In this document: positions 22,171 through 31,453 of the stretch, one piece after another | How positions within the stretch are numbered: position 1 is the stretch's first letter | How the letters are laid out: every line of letters starts with the position of its first letter | Made by a program: the position numbers and the translations under genes | The notes under the pieces: model-generated | Database searches by the model: none | Seen by the model: only the letters and a program-made list of their open reading frames with translations | Told to the model about the DNA's origin: nothing | Assembly: GCF_026210795.1 (NCBI RefSeq) | Contig: NC_089437.1 | Span: forward strand, 1,612,001-1,676,000 | From: Rhizophagus irregularis | Lineage: Eukaryota; Glomeromycota; Glomeromycetes; Glomerales; Glomeraceae | Length of the DNA: 64,000 bases | Direction: 5' to 3'

Positions 22171-23041
22171 TAGTATCCATCTGCAAGGAAGTCACGTTAG
22201 TTTTCCGTTTATGTAGAGAAATTGGAATGGTAATTTTTTTACGTGATGATAGAGGGATGGTCAGTTGTCGATTTTGGAAATCTAGAATGACATTAGCACG
22301 ATCAATCCAAGGTACACCTAGCAATAAAAAGTCCTTATCACTCTTAACAACCATGAAGTCATCTTCAATTTTTTTAGAGTTCTCCCCATCATATACAAGA
22401 ATACCAAGACCATATACTGTCCCAATAGTATCAGATTTTGTTGCAACACCACTAAGATCAGGAGCATTACTTCTATCAACGTCAAGATTTAGGCGCTTTA
22501 CAATATTGTTAGATATCAGAGAACTATCAGAACCAGTATCAAAAATTGTCGTAGGAATAACTAAAGATTTTTCACTCTCAGGTGCGACTACTTTGGTCTT
22601 AATAGTGACTACATCACTAGCAGACTTGCGGTTAACAATTCCAATACCCGCTATAGAAGACCATAAGTCATTATTACATATAACATCATCATTTTTACGG
22701 ATTAAATTTGCAGCCATACTATTAGTTACAACCGAAATCATAGGATGAAGGATAGATGTGAAAAGGTCCTTAACATTATCCCAAACTTTTTCACGTGTTT
22801 TTATCGAGGGTTCTCCTTTAAGCTGACTGAGTACTGGTTCTTTATAATTAATGAATTCAGCATTCAGAGCATTGTAAGCAGATATAACAGTCTCTTTTGG
22901 TACAGCATTAACGAAGGATTGAACCAGAAGCTTTAAGAGTTGTATAAAAACCTCAAAGATAATACGCTGCCTTTCAAGTTGTGATTTTTTCTTATCAGTA
23001 GGCTTTTTATCTACACGTTTCCTTTCTGTAGGCTTTTTTTT
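22133..23041 (-). CDS. pro: Retropepsin-like aspartic protease in the TIR element
   Basis: The frame is open for 302 codons after the A10 tract. The N-terminal ~100 residues are a lysine-rich helical linker (KKPTDKKKSQLERQRIIFEV). The protease core has the catalytic motif IPTTIFDTGSDSSLI, a flap-like region, and FLLLGVPWIDRANVILDF, typical of the hydrophobic psi-loop of retropepsins. It probably cleaves the Gag polyprotein as in retroelements. There is no start codon at the junction; it follows Gag in the +1 frame, as a retroelement gag-pro arrangement would. A conventional Polinton uses a cysteine protease instead. Confidence 0.85.
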   Translation of the reverse strand, partial: KKKPTERKRVDKKPTDKKKSQLERQRIIFEVFIQLLKLLVQSFVNAVPKETVISAYNALNAEFINYKEPVLSQLKGEPSIKTREKVWDNVKDLFTSILHPMISVVTNSMAANLIRKNDDVICNNDLWSSIAGIGIVNRKSASDVVTIKTKVVAPESEKSLVIPTTIFDTGSDSSLISNNIVKRLNLDVDRSNAPDLSGVATKSDTIGTVYGLGILVYDGENSKKIEDDFMVVKSDKDFLLLGVPWIDRANVILDFQNRQLTIPLSSRKKITIPISLHKRKTNVTSLQMDTIDLKKIHTLEED

Positions 23042-25343
23042 TTAATCCATAGCAGGCATGTCCAGAGTCTGAATCACTATCAGAGGAGTCAGAGGAGTCA
23101 GAGGCGTCAGAAGAGTTAGAGGAATCAGAGGAGTCATGTGCATAATTTGTTTTCCTCTTTCCCTTCTTAGATTTTGGACAGGAACTCTTAGTATGACCAG
23201 ATTTTCCACAACTTGAGCATTTCTTTGATTTCTTTGGTTTGCGTGTACCTGAACTTATACCAAATACCTGATTACCACGGTAAATATGGTCAGATGGTAA
23301 ATTTTTATTAAGTTCTGTATCAATAAATATTTCAAGATCACTAAGGGTTACTTTACTTATATCGATATCTCTTGGAAGACCTAATTTATATGCTAAAGCA
23401 AGTAATCTCTGAAATGATGTATCATTTTGAGGACTTGAAAATGGACTAGAAGATGGTACTGGTACTGCAGATGATTTAGCCGTAGTCATAGGAATTTTAG
23501 AATTTATAAGATTCTCAATATCCGCTAAAGTTGGACCCTGGTATGTAACTATAGGAGTAGGTGGCATATCTGTCCTGTATTTCTCAACTTCTTCCAATTT
23601 ATTCAGAATAGATGCAACTGAATTTTCTAAACCAATACGTCGCGCATCCAACTTATTTTCACTGGAAAGACCATTTAAGAACTGTTGCCGTACTAATTCA
23701 TTCTGATTTACCTCTGGAAGAGTTGGATATGCAAGTCTAACCATTCTTCGTAATTTAGAATAGAATCGGCTTACAGTATCACTACCCTGAACAATAGCAT
23801 TAAATGCAAGCTTAGACTTTTCAGATGTTATAGTAGGGAAGTAATGCTTAAAACGATATATTAATTGTCCAATACGTATTCCAGGAGCCACAATTGTACC
23901 TCCATTATTAGCATTAGGATTATTAACAGCTATATCAGTAGGACGACCCTCGACTATTGACCAATCTTCATCCCATACAGTATGATCAGGTATAAAATTA
24001 GCACCAGTAATAGTATTATCTGCAGCTGCTTGTCCATGTAATACACCAGCCCCTCCACGAAATTGATTCGCCGCTACAGCCTGTATAGCGGCATTATTCA
24101 AAGCATTAAAAGCAGCAAGAGTGGCCACACCAGTATTATCCAGAAGATTTACACATTCCCAATTTTTTCCTTTGATATGTGTTTCATACCAATCTCTAGC
24201 ATCATCTTCAAGTAAAGTTTCAAAGATCCCATGAATCCTAACACGAGTCCTAGCATTAGCAGCAGGATCAAGTCCAGCAGACTCACACCATTGCCTGAAT
24301 TCTTGAAGCCAAAGTTCTGGATCTTCACCAGATGCTCCTCTAAATTTTTTAGGTGCATATCCTGCCATTATAGGTTGTTGTATTACCGGAGGGTTATTTT
24401 GTAATGCTAGAATCTGTTGATTCAAATTATTGACCTGATTTTGCAAATTTTGACCATGATTGCGACAGTTTAAAAATTGCCCTCTCCATGCTCGAGCTTG
24501 CTGAATGATACCATTAGCCCGCCTTCTACTTCGCTCTGTTTCAGTATTATAGCGCTGTAATAATCTATGAGCATTTCTTCTACTCTCATCACGTTCTCTC
24601 TGGACATTAGCTAGTTGGATTTGACTGTTAGCAAATTGAGCCTGGATGTTAGCCAATTGGATCTGAGTATTTTGTGCAAGGCCTTCCCAATGTTGGCGAT
24701 GACGCACTTCATTTGCATATGCATCCTCATAGGTACGTCTTGTTCTTAGTATAGTAGCACGTGTATTATTAAGTTCTCGTCTAAGATATTCTTCACGGTT
24801 ATGTGCATCATCTAACAAACCTTCAAGTCTATCCTCCATATTATCTTGATCTTCTATAATATTTCGCAACTCATTAGCATATCGGATAATGGCATCAAGA
24901 CTATCATTTGCAGTGTTAAATAAATGATTTATATGAGGGTGTGCTGCTATAGTTGTATGATCAAGGTGAATACGAATACCAGCTACACTATTTGCTATAG
25001 TTGTCCGATTATTTAAGATTTCTGTAATAGGGTCAGGAGGAATTGCTGCCATGTTTTTCCGTTGTCTATTAGCAAGTTCTTTTATTCGATCTTTGAGTTG
25101 AATATTTAGAGTATCAACTTCAATCAGCTGACGTTCTAATGCTTGAAGCCCTTCCTCCTTTAGTGATGCCGTTTCTAATGCTTTCTTAAGCTTTGCACGC
25201 AACTCAGCATTTTTTTGCCTAAGTTCTTCTATCTCAGATTCATGACCCTCGATTACACCATACAGGTATTTTATATATTGCTCTTGTGATTGCAATGTAT
25301 GTGCAAGCTTTGTAATCTGTGTCTTTAACGATGTATCTTCCAT
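23007..25343 (-). CDS. gag: Gag-like capsid/nucleocapsid protein of the TIR element
   Basis: 778 residues from ATG 25343 (a GTG lies 12 nt upstream). The N-terminal ~330 residues are long coiled coil and Gln/Asn-rich helices. The central capsid-like domain begins APKKFRGASGEDPELWLQEF, continues with an inserted Ala/Asn-rich segment, and ends around SEKSKLAFNAIVQGSDTVSR, FYSKLRRMVRLAYP, QQFLNGL, the layout of Ty3-type Gag. A CCHC knuckle, CSSCGKSGHTKSSC (23178-23219), is followed by a Ser/Asp tail. The frame ends 9 codons after an A10 tract from which the protease frame is entered by +1. The 5' end overlaps the divergent integrase by 13 nt. Confidence 0.88.
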   Translation of the reverse strand: MEDTSLKTQITKLAHTLQSQEQYIKYLYGVIEGHESEIEELRQKNAELRAKLKKALETASLKEEGLQALERQLIEVDTLNIQLKDRIKELANRQRKNMAAIPPDPITEILNNRTTIANSVAGIRIHLDHTTIAAHPHINHLFNTANDSLDAIIRYANELRNIIEDQDNMEDRLEGLLDDAHNREEYLRRELNNTRATILRTRRTYEDAYANEVRHRQHWEGLAQNTQIQLANIQAQFANSQIQLANVQRERDESRRNAHRLLQRYNTETERSRRRANGIIQQARAWRGQFLNCRNHGQNLQNQVNNLNQQILALQNNPPVIQQPIMAGYAPKKFRGASGEDPELWLQEFRQWCESAGLDPAANARTRVRIHGIFETLLEDDARDWYETHIKGKNWECVNLLDNTGVATLAAFNALNNAAIQAVAANQFRGGAGVLHGQAAADNTITGANFIPDHTVWDEDWSIVEGRPTDIAVNNPNANNGGTIVAPGIRIGQLIYRFKHYFPTITSEKSKLAFNAIVQGSDTVSRFYSKLRRMVRLAYPTLPEVNQNELVRQQFLNGLSSENKLDARRIGLENSVASILNKLEEVEKYRTDMPPTPIVTYQGPTLADIENLINSKIPMTTAKSSAVPVPSSSPFSSPQNDTSFQRLLALAYKLGLPRDIDISKVTLSDLEIFIDTELNKNLPSDHIYRGNQVFGISSGTRKPKKSKKCSSCGKSGHTKSSCPKSKKGKRKTNYAHDSSDSSNSSDASDSSDSSDSDSDSGHACYGLKKKAYRKETCR
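23034..23043 (-). promoter_or_regulatory. A10 frameshift or slippage site between Gag and protease
   Basis: The minus strand reads gga tta then A10 gcc. Gag continues in frame 0 to a stop at 23007. The protease frame (aag cct aca gaa) opens immediately after a TAA that overlaps the tract. A +1 ribosomal shift or polymerase slippage would fuse the two. A simple one-base length error or mutation is the alternative. Confidence 0.6.
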
Positions 25344-26329
25344 TGCCAGTTCCACAGATTTTTATAGACCCTACATTTAATAAACAAATCGAACAAAATT
25401 ATATCCTTCAACAAATCTATTACCATCCATGTGGATATTATCGTACTCCTGAAAAACTTTGGGCTAAAGTGCAAGCTGAAGGCCATGATTTTAATATATC
25501 TGATATTACAGAGTGGTTGCATAAACAGGCTATATGGCAAATACACTCACCTATACCCAAGTATGTTCCACAGGTTTCTTTTAATAAGATTACTCGACCA
25601 AATATGTATCATCAAGCAGATATCTTATATATGCCCTATGATACTGTAGATAGAAAGCTGTATAAATACTGTCTGAATATTGTAGATGTTGCTAGCCGAT
25701 ATAAAGCTTCAGTACCTCTAGAAGATCGCAGCTCTGCACGTGTTGCTAAGGCATTTAAAAAGATTTATGGTAAAGCAGACTGCCCGCTTATTTGGCCAAG
25801 AGTTTTACAAGTAGATGGGGGATCAGAATTTAAGGATGAAGTTATCCGATTAATGGATGAAAAAGGTGTGCGTATTCGGGTGGGTACTACTCATAAGAGT
25901 CAGGCTATTGTTGAACGGTATAATCGAACTTTAGCAGAGAGACTTTTCAAAATACAGGATGCAAAGGAACTCCTTACAGAAGGTGTGAATACTGCCTGGG
26001 TTAAGAACCTTTCTGATATTGTGAATGAGCTAAATAATTCTAATACTCGTCTACTAGGTATGTCTCCAGTTGAGGCAATCCAGAAAGATCAAGTGTATGC
26101 ACTACCTTCAAAAATTTGGAAGGATAGACCTGTAGGTGCAGAAGAAATACGTTTACCAGCTGGTTCTCTTGTGAGATACTTACTTGATAACTCAGATTAC
26201 CAAGGTAGGAGACGTGCAACTGATCCAATATGGTCTACTAAAGTTTATACAATTGAATCTTCCACAGTTGTTGATGGGCAGCCGGTTATATATAGGTTAT
26301 CTGATGGACCTAAAAAAATATTTACTTGA
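25331..26329 (+). CDS. int: Polinton/retrovirus-type DDE integrase in the TIR element
   Basis: 332 residues from ATG 25331. An N-terminal helical region (YYHPCGYYRTPEKLWAKVQ) precedes the rve core. The catalytic triad is visible in MYHQADILYMPYD, RVLQVDGGSEFKDE and HKSQAIVERYNRTLAE. A C-terminal beta-barrel region (PAGSLVRYLLDNSDYQGRR) resembles the DNA-binding end of Maverick integrases. The first TGA (26327-26329) is followed in frame by EELLVVPSDTMLPPTHILY and a TAA at 26387-26389 that overlaps the convergent PolB stop by two bases, so the TGA is probably a nonsense mutation that trimmed 20 residues. No promoter space exists 5', as the start overlaps gag. Confidence 0.88.
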   Translation: MYLPLPVPQIFIDPTFNKQIEQNYILQQIYYHPCGYYRTPEKLWAKVQAEGHDFNISDITEWLHKQAIWQIHSPIPKYVPQVSFNKITRPNMYHQADILYMPYDTVDRKLYKYCLNIVDVASRYKASVPLEDRSSARVAKAFKKIYGKADCPLIWPRVLQVDGGSEFKDEVIRLMDEKGVRIRVGTTHKSQAIVERYNRTLAERLFKIQDAKELLTEGVNTAWVKNLSDIVNELNNSNTRLLGMSPVEAIQKDQVYALPSKIWKDRPVGAEEIRLPAGSLVRYLLDNSDYQGRRRATDPIWSTKVYTIESSTVVDGQPVIYRLSDGPKKIFT

Positions 26330-26385
26330 GAAGAATTATTAGTTGTGCCATCTGATACTATGCTGCCTCCTACTCATATATTATA

Positions 26386-29300
26386 TTAATTTTCAAGTTG
26401 TGGTATCCTATAATCTCCATGTGCATACATTGTGATATTATCTTGTGCAATCCATTTTTTATCATCCATAGGGGATAATCCTACCTTCGACATTTCTATA
26501 ACATTTATGGCATGTCTATCAGATCGGATTGCTCTAAAGGTGACTGTATCATTATGTTTAGGATCAAAGAGTGCCTTATTATACCGCTCATGGTGGAACT
26601 CTTTTTTAACTACCTTTGAGGGGACACCTTTAGCCTTACGGATACCATGTTTTGGATTGGTGGTCTCATCCCCTACCTTGAGAATGGAATACATTTTGGG
26701 ACGGAGGCCAATAAATTCTGCTATAACTGCTCCATTACATTCATCCTTAAATTTCCCTGGGATTTTCATATTTATGTCAGTCTTATCACCTAATGCTTTT
26801 CGTACAGGATGATCTTTAGGATAATCACTGAAGTCAAATTGGTCTGCCATATCTATGAGGTCTGCATTAATATCCTCAGTTTGGATTTGTACAAGAAGTG
26901 AGTCTGTGTCTGTATAACATAACTGGATTTTTTCACCATATCGTACTTTAAGAGTATCATAGTAGAATTGATACATACAGAGCTTCGAGAGGTCAAGCAC
27001 ACTCATACCCACATATGTTGGACGGTTAAGCATTACCTCCACTTTTCGTCGGTGGATTGCAACAAGATTTTCTGAGAATATTTTACGACCCTTGAATGCA
27101 GGATCTGAGGTAAGCTTTTTATATTTCTTGGGATGGGTTTGGGGTTGTACTACTGAGACACGTACACGTTTCCTGAGATTTTCCATAGTTTTACCAAATA
27201 CACTATTATTCATGAGTTTATAGAAGTCCTTCTCAAAATCATTCTTAGCCTTAGCACGTTCGGCGGTGTTAAATTCTATATATGGTTTCATCCATGGAGC
27301 CTGCTCGAATTTTATAGCTTCATAGACCTTCTTGATTACTAAGCCCTGGCTAACATAATACTGGAGATTTCTATAATGAACTACATATTCATCCTTATCA
27401 AATAGGTTAGGGATGAGCTTATCTGTGGGTGTGTATCGTTGTCCTGAGCGTGCTATTATTTCCTGCTGCTTTTTACTAAGCCATTCCTTCTTAACCTTCA
27501 TTCGTTCTGGTGCAAGGGGGTAATCTGTGTGTTGTGAATGGAGGACTTGAGGGTACTCCAGTTTAACTTTAAGGATATATCCTTCAGAAGAATTGTCTGG
27601 TATTTCATTACTTTCTATTTGCCTTTGAATGTTAGATAACTCGTTTTCCTCCTTTATCCAGTGGAAGTTACCTGTAGGTAAGTATTGCAACATGGCCCAT
27701 CCATATAGGTTATTTGCGTCTAAGTATAGAATAGATGACTTGGGCTTATCTGTGGTCCATTTACCTTCTCCCATACCTGGATTATTTGCACGAGCATATC
27801 GTTTACTTACCATAGAGATTCCACCACGTAATCCTTGTTCTACCATCATGTACATGTCCTGGTCAGTTATAAGATCCAATCTTTGCCCTGTCATTAAGAA
27901 TAGTGCATCCCATGCGAAGCCTGGTGTTGAATAATACCAGAGAGGATCTAACCCATATTTTTTCAAGGCCATTTCTCGGAAATTCTGAAATATATCGGCT
28001 AGTAGGAGGACGTCAGTTTTGAGATAAATGTCATGATAATCTTGCATTGTTTTACATCCTGCTTTTTCCCATACATACTGTGCATATTCATATTCTTTAT
28101 CACTAATGTGGGTTTCATTAAGTTTGCTATAAAATGCTCCTTTAGGTGGTAAACTAGTTTTCTCGAACTTTTTCCAGTCATCCATATATTCATACGGGTA
28201 GACACCTTTCTTAAGATAAATCTCGAGTAATTCAGGTGGTATTTGACTTCGTGTTATCTTAAAGTTTTCGGGATGTGCAAAGCATCTACCTGCATCAATT
28301 CGCCATAAGTGTTGTGAATTACTACATTCTTGTGCTCTACATTTTTCTGCACCTAGATTGGATGCTAATTTGTCGAGACTTGATTTCATGAATTGTAAGC
28401 TGTCTATAAATCGGAGGGAACCTAACTTGAATGCCATATACTTTTCCATGTTATAAGGGATAGGATCAATATCATCCTCACATTCCATTGCACCAATTCC
28501 TTGCATAATTATGTGTCCATCATATCCTGATAAATTGTGAAAGATTACTGGGATATGCATTTCACGAGGTTTTATGGATAAGTCAAGATTACATCCTCTA
28601 TGTGCTGCACCTCGATACCTTCCTGTAATATGGCAGTGGTCTCTTACTTTATTTCCATCTAAGGGGTTACGACATATCCAGCAGTTTATTGCATTATCAT
28701 AACTTGCTTGCTCTTGGGTTGTTAACGGCATCATTTCCATTGGGTTTCTGAATTCATTACGGATTGCTTCAGCCTCATTTAGCATTTCGATTACAAATTT
28801 TTGTGCTGCATTTTCTCCTGTAAATATCTTCTGTGATTCACTTACACCATCATATCTTACCTTAATATACGAGTATGAGCAGGGGATTTGCTCTTGTACT
28901 TTCTTGGTTTTCTTATCTTTGTCTTCATCTGTGGGTGGTATGTCCATTACTAGGGCTTCAAAGTCTGCAACAAAGTAATATGGAACTTGCATGCGGCGTT
29001 TCCAGTTTTTGAATTCATATATATCATTTCCTTTCTTTACTGATGGCATTCGGTCTGCTTGTGGGGTTTTCTTTAATCCTCGACATATTGCTACATGTTT
29101 GTCATGGATTTCTTGTTGATGTGTGAAGTGGGAGATACACCATCGGCAGACAAATGTTGCATGTCCATCTTTTGTACGTTTATTTACTAAACGGCTCATA
29201 TTCTTAATCCAGCAATAGTGCTGCTTTTCCCCGTTACTGATAAGTACTAAATCTATTATTTTACGGCCCTCTGCATCATCCCTATCAGTAACATATATTG

Positions 29301-30336
29301 GGCATAGGCGGTGGTCACGCCATTCACAGATGCAGAGGGCAATAGTTGGATTCTGTCGCTCAAATCTTCTTAGAATTACCTCATCAGCTTGTACTGGAAA
29401 TTCGATACCTTCAAAGTTTAACTCATTTACATACTCCTTATACTTGGAAATTCTTTCTGCGTTCTTTTCTACTGGATGTAATGCTGCTAGGATTGCCCAC
29501 TGGAAGCATTTGTCATCATCATTAGCTGGATTTACTACTCCCTTTTTCGTGGCAAGATCTTTTGGGAGTGGTATATGTCCTGCTCCTGTGGGTGGTTGGA
29601 ATTGCGAGATTTCTATAAATATTTTTTCTACACGATAGAATTCCCAACCTGATCCGTAATTTACATAGTCTTCTACTTTCTGCATGATTCTTGCTAATGC
29701 AAAGTTAAATGTACCATTAATATCTGTTGATGGTAGGATTGGCATATTGCGAGTTTTAAATGGTATGTTATATCTGTAGATATACTCTACTCCATCATCT
29801 TCACTAAAGTTACCATCTCCGAATAATCCCTCAAGGTAAGAATCTAAACGTCTTATTGTGGCAAATATTCCAATTCTTACTTTTATTGATCCCAATCGAT
29901 TTCTTTCATCCTGAAGAATATTCTGGATTGTTTGACTGTGTGCTGTAAGAAATGAAGCATAGTCATGCTCTCCAGGTGTTCCTATAGCAATATCAGCCGT
30001 AAAGTTTGAGTCCGTTAACTCCTTTCCAGGTGTTCATATAGCAATATCAGCCGTAAAGTTTGAGTCTGTTAACTCCTTTCCTATACGTACCTGATCACGA
30101 CGTTCAAAGACTACCTCATAATGTGGGTCTGGATCAATTTGCATCATGCGGGTTATCTCTTCATTGGTTACTGCCGCTTGTGCTTCACGGATTTGGCGGA
30201 TCTCATCCTCATATTCCTGCAATTTTGCATTTGAGCGGGGATATGGGATGGACTTGACAGGTACCTGCTTGAGTTCAGCTAGAACTGATCGGGTGACTTG
30301 TCTGTGTTGGGCACTTCTTGCTTGATGTGTTGACAT
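26386..30336 (-). CDS. polB: Protein-primed family-B DNA polymerase, interrupted by one TGA
   Basis: 1316 codons from ATG 30336, with one in-frame TGA at 30034-30036. Exonuclease motifs: FVADFEALV (Exo I, ~28960), IFHNLSGYDGH (Exo II), DYHDIYLKTDVLLLADIF (Exo III). Polymerase motifs: LYLDANNLYGWAM (motif A, ~27710), FYKLMNNSVFGKTMEN (motif B), CYTDTDSLLVQ (motif C, ~26910). CWICRNPLDGNKVRDHCHIT and RCFAHP-type cysteine motifs match Polinton and linear-plasmid polymerases. All catalytic residues are present. A 54-bp in-frame tandem duplication at 29972-30079 carries the stop, leaving a downstream 1169-codon frame that starts after the lesion. The upstream promoter-like motif supports ATG 30336. 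The natural start of a functional product in this copy is unclear. Confidence 0.92.
29972..30079 (-). repeat. 54-bp in-frame tandem duplication inside PolB
   Basis: Two 54-bp units (29972-30025 and 30026-30079) differ at two positions. One difference turns GGA (unit 1) into TGA (unit 2) on the coding strand. The duplication adds 18 codons without changing frame. Confidence 0.95.
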
Positions 30337-30358
30337 CTTGTAAACTTTTTATACTCCT

Positions 30359-30382
30359 CTTTTATTCAATTAGATTTTTTCT
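30359..30382 (-). promoter_or_regulatory. Promoter-like motif before PolB
   Basis: On the minus strand AGAAAAAATCTAATTGAATA followed by AAAG lies 22 nt before ATG 30336, with a TATAAAAA-like run between them. It lies outside the TIR, so it is independent of the TIR copies. Confidence 0.65.
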
Positions 30383-30538
30383 GAAAATAAAAATTAATTG
30401 TCTGCCTACCCTATGAGGGTAAAAAAAAGGGAGACAGATTAGTACTGTCTTCCTAAACTATTCGTCACCATCTGAGTCATCATCATCCGAGTCACCGAAC
30501 ACATCCTCATCCCGATGTATTCTCTATCCTTAAGTAAC

Positions 30539-30976
30539 TTATAGTTGTAAATTACAACGGCGAATAGCTTCTTTTACTATAATATGCTTTACTGCGGCAT
30601 TTGTTCTCTCTTTACAAGCCTTTTGATATGCCTCCCATTCAAGTTCACGGAGGATACCCTCCTCCTCCAATGATTGGCCAAGAGCATCATTTGCTTTTTC
30701 CTTCTTTTCTACTGCCCTGTCGTATACCTCCTCGGCTTCTTTATGCCGCTTCCAGAGTATTCGTTCAGCTTCGGCTCTCCAGATTGGGCTGACTTCTAGA
30801 AGATGTGTCCCGAAATTTCTACTTGGAATGTATTCCAGGATATGGCCCACAAGTTCAGGGATTACTGATACTGCGTACGGGGTTTGGTGGCTTTTTAGGA
30901 TTTCCCTATTGATAGCCATAAGATCGGAGACTGTGCAGCCGAAGATTGTTGCTAACTTTTCTGCGGTATATACCAT
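30539..30976 (-). CDS. F-box-like small protein of the TIR element
   Basis: A 145-residue protein. The N-terminus (MVYTAEKLATIFGCTVSDLM) precedes an F-box-like segment, VIPELVGHILEYIPSRNFGT then LLEVSPIWRAEAERILWKR. The C-terminal half is a charged helix (AEEVYDRAVEKKEKANDALG). It is divergent from the other F-box protein of the element and may have a different role. Its promoter-like motif is the inner end of the right TIR (31016-31039). Confidence 0.65.
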   Translation of the reverse strand: MVYTAEKLATIFGCTVSDLMAINREILKSHQTPYAVSVIPELVGHILEYIPSRNFGTHLLEVSPIWRAEAERILWKRHKEAEEVYDRAVEKKEKANDALGQSLEEEGILRELEWEAYQKACKERTNAAVKHIIVKEAIRRCNLQL

Positions 30977-31015
30977 GTTATGTACTATTTATCTGTATAG
31001 TTACTTGGTACCTAC

Positions 31016-31453
31016 CTTTTATTCAATTACATTTTTTCTCGGTATAAGGGTAATTGCTTGCCTTGCTATTCCGCTCTATTGACTCCATGGCTGGTTTCCT
31101 GGATGGGTTAATATTCCTTACCTTTTTTGGCTCCGTTGGCTTTGAAATCCTATTTCTTGTTCGGTTAATTTTTTCAGATTGTGTGGTGGTAATAGAGTTG
31201 TATGGTGGTAATAAAACTATATGATGGTAACTAGATTATATGAAAAGTGGTAGGTGGATTATATGGTGGTAATTAAAATTATATGATGGTGGTAACTAGA
31301 TTATATAAAGTGGTAGTTAAATTATAGTAAAAGTGGTAGGTGGATTATATGATGGTAATTAAGTTATATGATGGTGGTAATTAGATTATATAAAGTGGTA
31401 GTATTTTAGATTATATGGTGGGAGTGAGCCAGAATTGGGGTTTTCATACTACT
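31016..31453 (-). repeat. Right TIR of the 12-kb element (438 bp)
   Basis: The inverted copy of 19362-19799, same length, ending ...catactact followed by the caata target duplication. Its inner end (31016-31039) carries the promoter-like motif reading outward-to-inward toward the gene at 30976. Confidence 0.92.

Larger units (their letters stand above)
19362..31453. mobile_element. 12,092-bp TIR element with PolB, integrase, Gag and retropepsin
   Basis: The termini are AGTAGTATGAAAACCCCAAT and its complement. TIRs are 438 bp (19362-19799 and 31016-31453). The 5-bp target duplication is caata (19357-19361 and 31454-31458). Genes: acidic ORF (+), TBP-like (-), F-box (+), Gag-Pro with a possible zinc finger (-), integrase (+), PolB (-), F-box-like (-). 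PolB plus DDE integrase plus long TIRs starting AG match Polintons/Mavericks. However, I see no FtsK-like ATPase, adenovirus-type cysteine protease or jelly-roll capsid, and a retroelement-like Gag and aspartic protease are present instead. No reverse transcriptase is seen. A 5-bp rather than 6-bp TSD also departs from Polintons. Confidence 0.9.

Noticed and set aside
22133-26329. Gag-Pro-Int block as an ordinary nested Ty3 retrotransposon
   Set aside because: No LTRs or target duplication surround it, no RT or RNase H is present, and integrase is on the opposite strand from gag, so it is not a simple retroelement insertion.
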